A stretch of 43,686 bases of DNA from SFHK01 sp964554795. GTDB taxonomy: Bacteria; Bacillota; Clostridia; Christensenellales; Aristaeellaceae. Location: contig CAZKQB010000025.1 in assembly GCA_964554795.1 (NCBI GenBank), positions 1 to 43,686 of the forward strand, read 5' to 3'. The notes under the pieces were generated by a model. That model saw nothing but the letters and a program-made list of their open reading frames with translations, ran no database searches and was not told where the DNA came from. Positions 31,265-39,985 of the stretch are shown piece by piece. The stretch's first letter is position 1, and every line of letters begins with the position of its first letter. The position numbers and the translations under genes are program-made.

Positions 31265-31299
31265 GCGTCCTTTTCCTGCGAAGGGGAAGGGCGCTTTTT
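31265..31299 (+). terminator. Terminator after the ABC operon
   Basis: A 12-bp stem with three G-T pairs (GCGTCCTTTTCC / GGGGAAGGGCGC, 6-nt loop) followed by TTTTTC, 15 nt past the remnant's stop. Confidence 0.85.
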
Positions 31300-31375
31300 C
31301 TGTGCCTGAGTGCGGCGAATGCACACGAGAGGCATAGGCTTTCGTTAAATGGCCGGAAAAAATGAGGCGTGCGGT

Positions 31376-31404
31376 TTGACATAGACAGATGCGTGTGCTA
31401 CAAT
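31376..31404 (+). promoter_or_regulatory. Promoter of the anion permease gene
   Basis: Perfect TTGACA, 17-nt spacer, TACAAT, about 50 nt before the ATG at 31455. Confidence 0.85.
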
Positions 31405-31454
31405 AGGCCGCCGGGCATAGGCACGGCGATTTTTTATGGAAAGAGTGCGGTTTT

Positions 31455-32618
31455 ATGAGCGTCGGGCGACTGAGCATGGACGGAAATCGGCATATCATGA
31501 GAGCGGCCGGGAGGGCGCTTTTTGCATTTGTCGAAAAGAACACGGTGATGGTGATTGCGTTGGCGGCCGCTCTGATTACGAGCGTGCTTGTGCCGGTGGA
31601 TGCGCAGTATCTTGGCTATTTTGACATCAAAACGCTCACGTGCCTGTTCTGCGTGCTGGCGGTTGTGTGCGCGCTGAAGAACATCAACTTCTTTTATATC
31701 TTGGCCCGGAAAATCGTGCAGCTGTTCCGAAATGCGCGCATGAGCGTGCTGGCGCTGGTGTATATCACCTTTATCGGCTCCATGCTGATTGCCAACGATA
31801 TGGCGCTTCTGACCTTTCTGCCGCTGGGGTATTTTGTGCTCACGACGACGGGCAAGCAGAAATATATGGCCTTTACGTTCGTCATGCAGAACATTGCGGC
31901 CAATCTGGGCGGCATGCTGACGCCGTTTGGCAATCCGCAGAACCTGTATCTGTACACGAAATTCGAAATTCCAAACGGGGAATTCATGCGCATCATGGCG
32001 CCGCCGTTTGCACTATCTGTACTGCTGATCACGGTGTGCTGTCTGGTTTTTGTGAAGCCGGAGCCGCTGACGCTGGAGGACGAGAGGGTTCAGCTGAACC
32101 CGAAGCGCACGGCACTGTACCTTGCGCTGTTTGCGCTGGCGATAGCCATTGTGTTCCGCGGCATTCCGTATTGGATCGGGCTGATCGTGATACCCGTGGT
32201 GCTGCTTTTTGCGGACAGGAAGGCCCTTCGCATGGTGGATTATCCGCTGCTGTTTACGTTTGTGTTCTTCTTCATCTTCGCGGGCAACATGGCGCGCATA
32301 GACACGGTACGAACGTTCTTTTCGGGGCTTCTGGAGAGAAATACGCTGGTATTCAGCGCGCTTTCGTGCCAGTGCATCAGCAATGTGCCCTCGGCAATTC
32401 TGCTTTCTCAGTTCACGGGCAACTATGCCGACCTGCTGGTGGGCGTGAACGTGGGCGGCGTGGGCACGCTGATTGCGTCGCTTGCGAGCCTGATTACCTT
32501 CCGCGAGTACGTAAAGCACAACCCCGGCAAGGCCGGACGGTACCTTGCGGAATTTTCGGCCTTTAATTTCGGCTTTCTTTTTGTGCTGATTGGATTTATG
32601 ACGCTTCTGAAGGCGTAG
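31455..32618 (+). CDS. ArsB/CitT-superfamily anion permease
   Basis: A 387-residue membrane protein with about ten hydrophobic segments. Landmarks are FIGSMLIANDMALLTFLPLGYF, the repeated ion-binding loop NIAANLGGMLTPFGNPQNLYLY and CISNVPSAILLSQFTGN, typical of ion-transporter superfamily (SLC13/ArsB-like) carriers. The substrate may be a di- or tricarboxylate or an oxyanion; there is no ars gene nearby. No strong Shine-Dalgarno precedes the ATG at 31455; an internal ATG (MDGNRHIM) or the next (MRAAGRAL) could be the true start. Confidence 0.85.
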   Translation: MSVGRLSMDGNRHIMRAAGRALFAFVEKNTVMVIALAAALITSVLVPVDAQYLGYFDIKTLTCLFCVLAVVCALKNINFFYILARKIVQLFRNARMSVLALVYITFIGSMLIANDMALLTFLPLGYFVLTTTGKQKYMAFTFVMQNIAANLGGMLTPFGNPQNLYLYTKFEIPNGEFMRIMAPPFALSVLLITVCCLVFVKPEPLTLEDERVQLNPKRTALYLALFALAIAIVFRGIPYWIGLIVIPVVLLFADRKALRMVDYPLLFTFVFFFIFAGNMARIDTVRTFFSGLLERNTLVFSALSCQCISNVPSAILLSQFTGNYADLLVGVNVGGVGTLIASLASLITFREYVKHNPGKAGRYLAEFSAFNFGFLFVLIGFMTLLKA

Positions 32619-32641
32619 AGGGTTCTTACGAAGCGGGTTTA

Positions 32642-32668
32642 GGGGAAGAGCGAGGCTCTTCCCTTTTT
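32642..32668 (+). terminator. Terminator of the anion permease gene
   Basis: A perfect 9-bp stem (GGGAAGAGC / GCTCTTCCC) with a 3-nt loop and TTTTT. Confidence 0.92.
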
Positions 32669-32752
32669 GTTAAGTTTCGCATTCATACAGACGATGCGGC
32701 GCGGACAGGCATCTAATAAGTGCAATCGCGATTTGCAAATGCGGAGGAAGGG

Positions 32753-33220
32753 GTGAAGCGTTTGCCGGTGGAGGAATTCGGCGAGCGGGTGCGGGCGTGC
32801 CAGGCGCGGCTGTACCGCGTGGCGGTATCCATTCTCAGAAACCATGCCGACGCGGAGGACGCGGTATCGGAAGCGCTTCTGAAGGCATGGAAGCATGCGC
32901 CGGGGCTTCGAAACGACGCGTATTTTGAAACCTGGCTCACGCGCATCGTGATCAACGAATGCCGCGCGCTTCTGCGCCGGGCCCGGGCGCATGCGGCATG
33001 CGAGCTCACGGATGTGTACGCGGCGGAGGAGCCGCCGGACGTTGGGCTGCGCATGCTCATCGACGCGCTGCCGGAGAAATACCGGCTGCCGCTGGTGATG
33101 AAGTGCGCGCTGGATATGACCTATGACGAGATCGCGCGGGCGCTGCATCTTCCGCGCGGCGCGGTGAAGTGGCGCGTAGAGCAGGGTAAGAAGCGCGTAC
33201 GCAGGGAGGCAGAGCGATGA
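32753..33220 (+). CDS. ECF-type sigma factor
   Basis: A 155-residue sigma-70-family factor. Region 2 reads LYRVAVSILRNHADAEDAVSEALLKAWKHA then FETWLTRIVINECRALLRRAR. Region 4 reads YRLPLVMKCALDMTYDEIARALHLPRGAVKWRVEQGKKRVR, with an intact recognition helix. The start is a GTG at 32753 after GGAGG. It overlaps the downstream anti-sigma-like gene by 4 nt (ATGA), the usual arrangement. Likely function is transcription of an envelope-stress or nutrient regulon under control of its partner. Confidence 0.9.
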   Translation: MKRLPVEEFGERVRACQARLYRVAVSILRNHADAEDAVSEALLKAWKHAPGLRNDAYFETWLTRIVINECRALLRRARAHAACELTDVYAAEEPPDVGLRMLIDALPEKYRLPLVMKCALDMTYDEIARALHLPRGAVKWRVEQGKKRVRREAER

Positions 33221-34413
33221 AGGAATGCAAATGGAAGGATGCGTTCGGGCGCGTGCCGGATTCGTTTTCGGCGCGTGTGGAGGAAACGCTGAACGAAATG
33301 AAGCGATTGGAGGGAACAAAGACAATGAAACGAAGCGCACCATGGCGCGTCGCGCTGGCGGCGGTGCTGGTGCTTGTGGCCTTGACGGGCACGGCGCTGG
33401 CGCTTGGACAGGGCGGCGGACTGATTGATTTTTTCCGGGGGAACACGGCGATTACGCCGCGGGAGGACGCGGCAAACGACATTGCACACGATGTGGCTTC
33501 CGCGCAGAATGATGTGTGCCGACTGACCGTGCGCGAGGCGGCCTATGACGGGCTGGCGGTGCGCGTGGTCATGGCGCTGGAGGCCGTCCAGCCGGACGAG
33601 GTGCTCTACATGGATTTCCAAACCGGCGGCGAAGGCCTGCTGGGCGATGCGGGGGAAACTGAGGCCGAATACGCGAGGCGCGTCGGCAAGCGCCTGACGG
33701 ACGTGGGCTTCTGCGATATCGATGTGGAGGGACTTCCCGGAACCGGCACGGGCGATGAGGTGCGCGAGGGCGAGACGCTGGTTGTGTATCGCGAGCTGAT
33801 TCTGAGCCAGCCGGGCGCGGCGGCGGAGACGCTCACGGTGACGGCGTATGCCGGAGCGGACGACGACCAACTGGAGGTCTCGTTCCCCGTGATGCGCGTG
33901 TCAGGCACGGAAACGGCGTATCGCGTGACCGAAACGGAGAAAGCGCCGCTTACTATCCAGCGGGCAGCGCGCACGGACAGCGCGTTTGCGACGTATTTTT
34001 CGATCACGTGGACGGTAGAGCCGAGGGAAAACGCGCCGTTGGACGCGGAAACGACCTATTATATCACGTCCGGCGGACGCTATGCGCACACGAAGCCGCA
34101 GTGCGGCGGCATGGAGAACGCGACTGCTGCGACCGGTGCGGAGGCGCAGGCACAGGGAAAGCTTGCCTGCCCGATCTGTGCGTCGGATTTGCAGGCGCTG
34201 ATGAATCCCGCCAACTCGCAGGCGTGGCATTTTGAAGGTGACGCGCTGGCGGATGCGGAAAGCGTCGGCAGCGGGGATTTCCTTGCAGACGGCACGCTGG
34301 CGTATACGCAGCATTGGCAGTTCCAGCCCGGCGCGTTCCCGCAGGGGGAAATCGTCGTGACGCCCGTCGATCCGGCGGGGGAAAAATATCCGGAGATTCG
34401 TCTGATTCCATAG
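33217..34413 (+). CDS. Anti-sigma-factor-like membrane protein with a Cys/His C-terminal motif
   Basis: A 398-residue protein with a cytoplasmic N-terminus (KWKDAFGRVPDSFSARVEETL), one transmembrane segment at about residues 45-65 and a large outer domain. Near residues 287-325 it has RYAHTKPQCGGMENA ... GKLACPIC, the pattern HxxxxC-x-GM-xNA...CPxC seen in various surface proteins of Bacillota. I do not know its role; metal or heme binding is possible. The translational coupling with the sigma gene supports an anti-sigma role. Confidence 0.7.
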   Translation: MKECKWKDAFGRVPDSFSARVEETLNEMKRLEGTKTMKRSAPWRVALAAVLVLVALTGTALALGQGGGLIDFFRGNTAITPREDAANDIAHDVASAQNDVCRLTVREAAYDGLAVRVVMALEAVQPDEVLYMDFQTGGEGLLGDAGETEAEYARRVGKRLTDVGFCDIDVEGLPGTGTGDEVREGETLVVYRELILSQPGAAAETLTVTAYAGADDDQLEVSFPVMRVSGTETAYRVTETEKAPLTIQRAARTDSAFATYFSITWTVEPRENAPLDAETTYYITSGGRYAHTKPQCGGMENATAATGAEAQAQGKLACPICASDLQALMNPANSQAWHFEGDALADAESVGSGDFLADGTLAYTQHWQFQPGAFPQGEIVVTPVDPAGEKYPEIRLIP

Positions 34414-34419
34414 GGCGTG

Positions 34420-34464
34420 GCCCGGCCGTGAAGCCTGTCTTTGCGGCCGGGCTTGCTTTTCTTC
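34420..34464 (+). terminator. Terminator of the sigma/anti-sigma operon
   Basis: A perfect 9-bp GC-rich stem (GCCCGGCCG / CGGCCGGGC, 15-nt loop) followed by TTGCTTTTCTTC, just after the stop at 34413. Confidence 0.8.
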
Positions 34465-34557
34465 TGTGAGTTTACGAAACAATGCAAAAACAGTGCCGAA
34501 ACTATACGCAAGACGAAGAAATTTGTGGAGGAGCTCAGATTTTTTGCGAAAAACGTA

Positions 34558-34586
34558 TTGACAAATGAGAGGACATGATTTATTAT
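34558..34586 (+). promoter_or_regulatory. Promoter of the sugar ABC uptake operon
   Basis: Perfect TTGACA, 17-nt spacer, TATTAT. Start of transcription is expected near 34593. Confidence 0.85.
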
Positions 34587-34601
34587 TCTGGTGTCATGGT
34601 G

Positions 34602-34621
34602 TGTGAATTCAATGATTCACA
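34602..34621. promoter_or_regulatory. Operator candidate: TGTGAAT-N6-ATTCACA dyad
   Basis: A perfect inverted repeat with 7-bp arms lies about 10-30 bp downstream of the expected transcription start and 32 bp before the ATG, a position typical for a repressor roadblock site. The regulator is unknown (LacI-, GntR- or AraC-type all possible). Confidence 0.55.
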
Positions 34622-34652
34622 GCCGATACTATTCAGTAGGGAGGCACAAAAC

Positions 34653-36236
34653 ATGAAGAAACTCTTGACGGCAATGCTCGTGCTCTGCTTGGCGCTGTCT
34701 ATGGTTCCGGCGTTCGCGCTTGAGCTGATGTCTGGTGCGGATATTTATCCCATCGACACTGACAAGACGATCACCTGGTATGCGCAGAGTAACCTGAATC
34801 CGCACGAAAAATTTGCGGACTGGAAGGAATCGCCCTTCCACACCGGTCTGATTCGCGAAACCGGCATCAACATTGAGTGGATCGTTCCGACTACCGGCAC
34901 CGACGGCGGTGTGTACACCAACACGCTGCTGGCCGATCCTAGCAATCTGCCGAACATCATGAATGTTTACTTTATGGACGATGCGGCTCAGTATCTGGAT
35001 GAAGACATCATCTGGGATCTGACTCCCTACATTGAGGAGTATGCGCCCGCCTATTACGCCTTCCTGAAGGCAAATCCCGCCTACGACAAGGCGATGAAGA
35101 CCGATGAAGGCAAGTACTACGCGTTCGGCTTCTTCCGCGAGGATGGCGGCTGGAACGACACCTACCGCGGCCCCGTCGTCCGCAAGGACTGGCTGGATGA
35201 GTGCAACCTCGAAGTTCCGACCACGATTTCTGAGTTTGAAAACGTGATTCGCGTGTTCAACGAGAAGTACGGCGCGAAGTTCTCCTTCGCGTGGTCCCGC
35301 TTCAAGGATGGTGCTTTGGAAGGCGCCTTCGGCGCGTACGGCACCAGCGATCTGACCTACTACGTGAAGGACGGCGAGGTTGGCATCGCGCAGACCGACG
35401 AAGAGTGGCGTAATTACGTTTCGTGGCTGAACCAGCTGTACGAGGATGGCCTGTTCGATCAGGACAACTTCTCTCTGGACGACACCTCCATCAAGGCGAA
35501 GGTTCACAACAACGAAGTGGGTATCTCCATGACCTCCATGGGTCAGCTGAACAACTGGATGAAGGAAGCCGCTGCAGCCGGCAGCACCGAAAACTGGGTG
35601 GCTATCCCCTACCCGACGGACGATGACGGCAACATCAGCGCGGTCTTTGGCGGCCTTGGAATCGGCACGCACACCGGCGTCGTGTCCAAGTGCACCGACG
35701 AAGAGACCATGAAGCTCTGCCTGCAGGCGCTGGACTATGCCTACACGCAGGAAGGCTTCCTCTACTGGAACTACGGCACCAAGGGCGTATCCTGGGACTA
35801 CAATGAGAACGGCGAGCCGGCGTTCACCGCGCTGGTAAACGACGATACCGACACCGATCCCATGACGAAGTACAACGGCGCGACCTGGGGCAGCAGCTGC
35901 ATTCAGGCCACCAACCTTCTGTACCTCAAGAACAGCCAGGTTGCCATCGAGGCAAACGACCTGTGGTTCTACTCCGTGCCGGCCGAGGTTTCCTCCGGCT
36001 GGAAGTGGCCCAGCGGCACGACCTTCACTACGCCTGAGTCCGACGAGCTGAAGCTCATCGCCGCGAACCTTGGCACCTACTCCTCCGAGAGCTTTGCCAA
36101 CTTCGTGACCGGCGTTCAGGACATCGACGATGACAGCGTGTGGGAGAGCTATCTGGCTGCCTACGAGAGCCAGTACAACCTTGAGCGCGTGCTTGAAATT
36201 CGTCAGGCTTGCTACGACCGTTATCTCGAGCGCTAA
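34653..36236 (+). CDS. Extracellular solute-binding protein (LplA-like)
   Basis: A 527-residue substrate-binding protein for the two permeases downstream. A Sec signal peptide (residues 1-22, ending VPAFA) is cleaved by signal peptidase I. There is no lipobox cysteine, unusual for a single-membrane bacterium, where such proteins are normally lipoproteins. The mature part has the long family 1 carbohydrate-binding fold (YAFGFFREDGGWNDTYRG, VVRKDWLDECNLEVPTT). The ligand is probably an oligosaccharide. AGGGAGG precedes the ATG. Codon use is biased toward C-ending codons, suggesting high expression. Confidence 0.9.
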   Translation: MKKLLTAMLVLCLALSMVPAFALELMSGADIYPIDTDKTITWYAQSNLNPHEKFADWKESPFHTGLIRETGINIEWIVPTTGTDGGVYTNTLLADPSNLPNIMNVYFMDDAAQYLDEDIIWDLTPYIEEYAPAYYAFLKANPAYDKAMKTDEGKYYAFGFFREDGGWNDTYRGPVVRKDWLDECNLEVPTTISEFENVIRVFNEKYGAKFSFAWSRFKDGALEGAFGAYGTSDLTYYVKDGEVGIAQTDEEWRNYVSWLNQLYEDGLFDQDNFSLDDTSIKAKVHNNEVGISMTSMGQLNNWMKEAAAAGSTENWVAIPYPTDDDGNISAVFGGLGIGTHTGVVSKCTDEETMKLCLQALDYAYTQEGFLYWNYGTKGVSWDYNENGEPAFTALVNDDTDTDPMTKYNGATWGSSCIQATNLLYLKNSQVAIEANDLWFYSVPAEVSSGWKWPSGTTFTTPESDELKLIAANLGTYSSESFANFVTGVQDIDDDSVWESYLAAYESQYNLERVLEIRQACYDRYLER

Positions 36237-36246
36237 CATTCGCGCT

Positions 36247-36325
36247 TCCGGCGTGAAGACCCTGGTTTAACGCCGGAGAATGGAAATGCGGGGGAACGTG
36301 TGTCTGCACGGCCTCCCGCATTTTC
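36247..36325 (+). terminator. Two intercistronic hairpins after the binding-protein gene
   Basis: TCCGGCGT / ACGCCGGA (36247-36254 with 36270-36277), then AAATGCGGG / CCCGCATTT (36284-36292 with 36315-36323), with TTTTC at the end. These probably cause partial termination or protect the binding-protein mRNA, giving more binding protein than permease. Confidence 0.6.
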
Positions 36326-36368
36326 AAATCGACGAAGCCTATACTCGAAGTAAAGGTGGCGTTTATTC

Positions 36369-37307
36369 ATGACTGCCGGAATCAAAAAAAGGGAAATGAC
36401 CCTTGGCCATAAAATTTCCCGCGACTGGAAGATGAATAAATACAAGTACGTGCTGATTCTTCCCGTGCTTGTGTATCTGGCGCTGTTTTGCTATAAGCCG
36501 ATGTACGGCTTGATTATCGCGTTTAACAACTATAAGCCGACCCGCGGCATTACCGGCAGCGATTATGTCGGCCTCATGTGGTTTGAAAACTTCTTCAACA
36601 ACATTTACTTCTGGCGACTGTTGTCCAACACGTTTACCATTTCGGCGCTATCCATCGTGTTTGGCTTCCCGGCGCCGATCATCCTTGCACTGCTTCTGAA
36701 CGAAATTCAGAACGATAAGTTCAAGAGAACCGTGCAGACGATCACCTACATGCCGTATTTCATATCGATGGTGGTCACCTGCTCCATCATAAAGATTTAT
36801 TGCCAGGAGAACGGCCTGTTTTCCCAGATTATTGAGTTCTTCGGTGGAACGCGCCGGAACCTGCTCATTGATCCCAGCGCATTCCGGCCGATCTACGTGC
36901 TTTCCGGCATCTGGCAGAGCATCGGCTGGAACTCCATCATCTATCTGGCCGCGCTGTCCGGCATCGATCAGGAGCAGTACGAGGCCGCCCGCATCGACGG
37001 CGCGAATCGCTTCCAGCAGATGCTGCACATCACGATCCCCGGTATCCTGCCCACGATCATGATTCTGTTCGTGCTGCGCATGGGCAGCATACTGAATGTA
37101 GGCTACGAAAAGGTGCTTTTGCTCTATACGGAAAATACCTACAATGTGGCCGACGTATTCTCCACCTACACGTACCGCGTGGGTCTGGAAAAGCAGCAGT
37201 ATTCGCTGTCCACGGCCGTGAGCTTGTTCAACACCGTGGTGAACATTGCGTTCCTTCTGTTCACCAACTGGCTGAGCCGTAAAACGACCGAGTCCGGCCT
37301 GTTCTGA
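36369..37307 (+). CDS. Carbohydrate ABC transporter permease (LplB-like)
   Basis: A 312-residue inner-membrane permease with six hydrophobic segments. The EAA loop reads EAARIDGANRFQQMLHITIPGILPT, the site that docks the ATPase. It belongs to the LplB/UgpA group that pairs with a LplC-like partner and a long binding protein. No ATPase gene is in the operon, so a shared MsmK-type ATPase encoded elsewhere is expected. The next gene begins 15 nt downstream. Confidence 0.92.
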   Translation: MTAGIKKREMTLGHKISRDWKMNKYKYVLILPVLVYLALFCYKPMYGLIIAFNNYKPTRGITGSDYVGLMWFENFFNNIYFWRLLSNTFTISALSIVFGFPAPIILALLLNEIQNDKFKRTVQTITYMPYFISMVVTCSIIKIYCQENGLFSQIIEFFGGTRRNLLIDPSAFRPIYVLSGIWQSIGWNSIIYLAALSGIDQEQYEAARIDGANRFQQMLHITIPGILPTIMILFVLRMGSILNVGYEKVLLLYTENTYNVADVFSTYTYRVGLEKQQYSLSTAVSLFNTVVNIAFLLFTNWLSRKTTESGLF

Positions 37308-37322
37308 TGGGAGGCGAGAAGC

Positions 37323-38234
37323 ATGGCATCTACGAAGAAAAAAGCAACCGGCATTCTGGTAAAGCGCACCACGGGAGACTACATCTTTGACACCATCAAC
37401 GTGATCATCATGCTGCTTCTGTGCTTTGTGACGCTGTATCCCATGTATTTCGTCATCTGCGCTTCGTTTACCGAGAACACCTACCTGGTCGCGCATCCAG
37501 GCGCCGTATTTTATCCGGTGGGATTCACCCTCGGCTCCTACAAGCTGGCGTTCTCGCATCCGCTGCTTCTGAGCGGCTACGTGAACATTCTGATCGTCCT
37601 TTGCGTATCGCTGCCGATCAACATCGCGCTTACGCTGTTCTGCGGCTACTTCCTGGCGTCCAAGAACGTGCTGCTCAAAAAGCCCGTGCTGTTCGTGATC
37701 ATGTTCACCATGTTCTTCAGCGGCGGCATGATTCCTGGATGGCTGAACATTCGCTCGCTGGGTCTGTACAATTCGCTGTGGGCGCTGATTCTGCCTGGCG
37801 CGATGAGCGTGTACAATTCCATCATTTGCCGAACTGCCATTGAGGCCGTTCCGGATAGCCTTCAGGAATCCGCATATATCGACGGCGCGAACGATCTGGT
37901 GATCGTATTCCGTATCATTCTGCCGCTGATTATGCCTACCATCGCCGTGCTGCTGCTGTATTACGGCGTGGGTCACTGGAATTCCTGGTTTAACGCATCC
38001 ATCTACCTGCAGGATAACGAGAAGCTGCCCATTCAGAACGTGCTTCGCGCCGTGCTGATTGCCAACTCCAACATCCTGAACGCCGCTGCGGCGGAGAACG
38101 ATCAGGTGAACGAATTTGCCGAGTCCATTAAGTACGCGGCCATCGTGCTCACCACCGTGCCTGTGCTGTGCGTGTATCCGTTCCTGCAGAAGTACTTCGT
38201 GAAGGGCGTTATGATCGGCGCTGTGAAGGGCTGA
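37323..38234 (+). CDS. Carbohydrate ABC transporter permease (LplC-like)
   Basis: A 303-residue permease with six hydrophobic segments. The EAA loop reads ESAYIDGANDLVIVFRIILPLIMPT. It ends KYFVKGVMIGAVKG, the standard ending of this family. It forms a heterodimer with the LplB-like protein. GGGAGG lies upstream of the ATG, and a strong terminator follows. Confidence 0.93.
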   Translation: MASTKKKATGILVKRTTGDYIFDTINVIIMLLLCFVTLYPMYFVICASFTENTYLVAHPGAVFYPVGFTLGSYKLAFSHPLLLSGYVNILIVLCVSLPINIALTLFCGYFLASKNVLLKKPVLFVIMFTMFFSGGMIPGWLNIRSLGLYNSLWALILPGAMSVYNSIICRTAIEAVPDSLQESAYIDGANDLVIVFRIILPLIMPTIAVLLLYYGVGHWNSWFNASIYLQDNEKLPIQNVLRAVLIANSNILNAAAAENDQVNEFAESIKYAAIVLTTVPVLCVYPFLQKYFVKGVMIGAVKG

Positions 38235-38260
38235 TTTCATCTCTCCCGTTTTTCCATTCG

Positions 38261-38300
38261 AGCCGCCCGAGGAAATGCGTTCCCCGGGCGGTTGGCTTTT
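38261..38300 (+). terminator. Terminator of the sugar uptake operon
   Basis: An imperfect ~14-bp stem (GCCGCCCGAGGAA with TTCCCCGGGCGGTTGGC) followed by TTTTG, 27 nt after the stop. Confidence 0.8.
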
Positions 38301-38402
38301 GAATGCGACATTTCGGCGCGGTGAGCGTGGAATTGCGCGCGTATATCTTGCACGCGGCGGGAGGTGCGTGTAGAATGGAACCATAAAGATGGGGGGAGAG
38401 CT

Positions 38403-39917
38403 ATGACGCGCAGGTTTATCTGGCGCTTGCTTGCCGGGCTGGCTTTGATAGCGGTGGGCGTGCTGATTTTGGTGTTCGCGTATCGGCCGGAAATGCCGCC
38501 GGGGGTGCGGCTGCTGTTTGCCGGTGGGTTCGCAGTCTGCGCATTCGGCGGCTTAGCAACCGTCTTCGCTGGCTGGCGCGGCCTGGCCTGCGGCGCGTGC
38601 TGCGGCGTGGGGATTGCCATGATGTATGCAAATCAGGCGCTGGAGCAGCCGCTGAGCGGGTTTGTGACCATTGCGGGGCTTTTGATTCTCATCGCTTCGC
38701 CGGCAGCGCTTGAAAAGCCGGGAAAAATCCGGGCTCTTTTCTCAAGAGGGAAAAAGCGTGCACCCGGACGCCCAAGCATAAGGCGGAACGCAGCGCGTTC
38801 GGAGGAAGAGGAAAAGGCGCTTTTGCTGCGCAGCGGGCTGTGGATTTACCAGTACCTGCGCGAGGGCGACCGGATTTACGCCGCGCGCGTTATCGCCATA
38901 ACGGACGAAAGCAGCGAAAAGCCGCTTCTGAGATCGGCCGCCGATTACGTGCCCGCGAAGGGAAGCTTCATTCTGGATGTGGACGACATTGTCGGCGTTC
39001 AGCGGCGCATGGGAACGGACGGGGAGTACGTTCGCATCCGTCGGCGCAGCGGCGGCTATATGCCATGGTGCGAGCTGCTATCCAGGCAGGGAGCCGAGGC
39101 GGACGCGCAGCTTATGCGGGTATTCGCGGGGATTCCTGTGGAGTGGAAGGCGGGGAAGCCGCCGAAAAGGGCTTCGGCTGCCGGAAAGCGGTTTTTCACA
39201 GGTGACAGGAAGGCGGTATACAGGCGGCGGACGCACACGAAGAAGGAACGCAGGTATGAGCAGCTGTGCAGGGGGTTGACGGCAGCCAGCATTGCCTGCC
39301 AGCTTATGTGGCTGTTTGTGGAGCTTGATTACCGGGTGCTCTGCGCGGCAAACCTGATTCTTGCGCCCAGCCTCTTTCTAACGTATTTTCACGACATGCG
39401 CGTGGGAATTCGGGGCGGGAAGGATGCGCGGGAAAGGCGATGGGTCGACCGGGTTCTCCTTCCGACCATGGCGCTGGTTCTGCGCACGCTGCTGGACTTC
39501 AATCTGGACAACGCGCTTCAGCTGCTTGTGCCCGCTGGCGTGCTTGCCGCGTTGCTTGCGCTGTCGGCGTTGCTTGTGTGCGGCGGAGCCAAGCGCGCTC
39601 TGGCGGGCGCGCTGGCATGCATGACGCTTCTTTATGCGCCTGCCGCAGCCGTGCAGCTGAACGCCCTGCTGAACGACGGTCGGAATGCCGTGAAGCAGCC
39701 GACGCCGATTGTGGATATGTATGTAAGCAAAGGCAGTCGGTCGCCCACGCGCTATACCCTGACGCTGAGCGTGCCCGGCGGCGAAAGGCGCGTCAGGGTG
39801 ACGCAGGAGCTGTACGACGCACTTCAGGTTGGCAGCAAGGTGCTGCTCGTCACAGACACGGGGCCGCTGGGTATTACCTATTCCTATGTCCACGAAGCGT
39901 TGGAGGGCGGTTCATGA
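38403..39917 (+). CDS. Multi-pass membrane protein of unknown function (504 aa)
   Basis: I do not recognise this protein. Two to four hydrophobic segments fill residues 1-100, a basic linker follows (SRGKKRAPGRPSIRRNAARSE), then a soluble domain of about 150 residues with GSFILDVDDIVGVQRRMGTDGEYVRIRRRSGGYMPW, a second membrane part with four segments (residues ~290-420), and an extracytoplasmic or cytoplasmic tail with THTLxVPGGERRVRV-like sequence (YTLTLSVPGGERRVRVTQEL). GGGGGGAG precedes the ATG. It is a single-gene unit with a strong hairpin after it. Confidence 0.75.
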   Translation: MTRRFIWRLLAGLALIAVGVLILVFAYRPEMPPGVRLLFAGGFAVCAFGGLATVFAGWRGLACGACCGVGIAMMYANQALEQPLSGFVTIAGLLILIASPAALEKPGKIRALFSRGKKRAPGRPSIRRNAARSEEEEKALLLRSGLWIYQYLREGDRIYAARVIAITDESSEKPLLRSAADYVPAKGSFILDVDDIVGVQRRMGTDGEYVRIRRRSGGYMPWCELLSRQGAEADAQLMRVFAGIPVEWKAGKPPKRASAAGKRFFTGDRKAVYRRRTHTKKERRYEQLCRGLTAASIACQLMWLFVELDYRVLCAANLILAPSLFLTYFHDMRVGIRGGKDARERRWVDRVLLPTMALVLRTLLDFNLDNALQLLVPAGVLAALLALSALLVCGGAKRALAGALACMTLLYAPAAAVQLNALLNDGRNAVKQPTPIVDMYVSKGSRSPTRYTLTLSVPGGERRVRVTQELYDALQVGSKVLLVTDTGPLGITYSYVHEALEGGS

Positions 39918-39929
39918 GGGAAATTGCAG

Positions 39930-39968
39930 GGCAAGCGCCCGGAGAAGCACATTCTCCGGGCGCTTGCC
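39930..39968. terminator. Bidirectional hairpin between convergent genes
   Basis: A perfect 17-bp stem (arms begin GGCAAGCGCC and end GGCGCTTGCC, 5-nt loop). T-runs on both sides are weak, but the hairpin lies exactly between the two converging genes. Confidence 0.75.
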
Positions 39969-39985
39969 TGTCGTTGTGAAGGGAG

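Noticed and set aside
34629..36239. A 536-codon open frame on the minus strand opposite the sugar-binding protein gene
   Set aside because: It mirrors a well-supported gene with signal peptide and ribosome site; the opposite frame is open only because of GC-rich codon use and has no recognisable domain.
36648..38384. A 578-codon minus-strand frame across both permease genes
   Set aside because: Both permeases are clear on the + strand; the antisense translation is His/Gln/Arg-rich and featureless.
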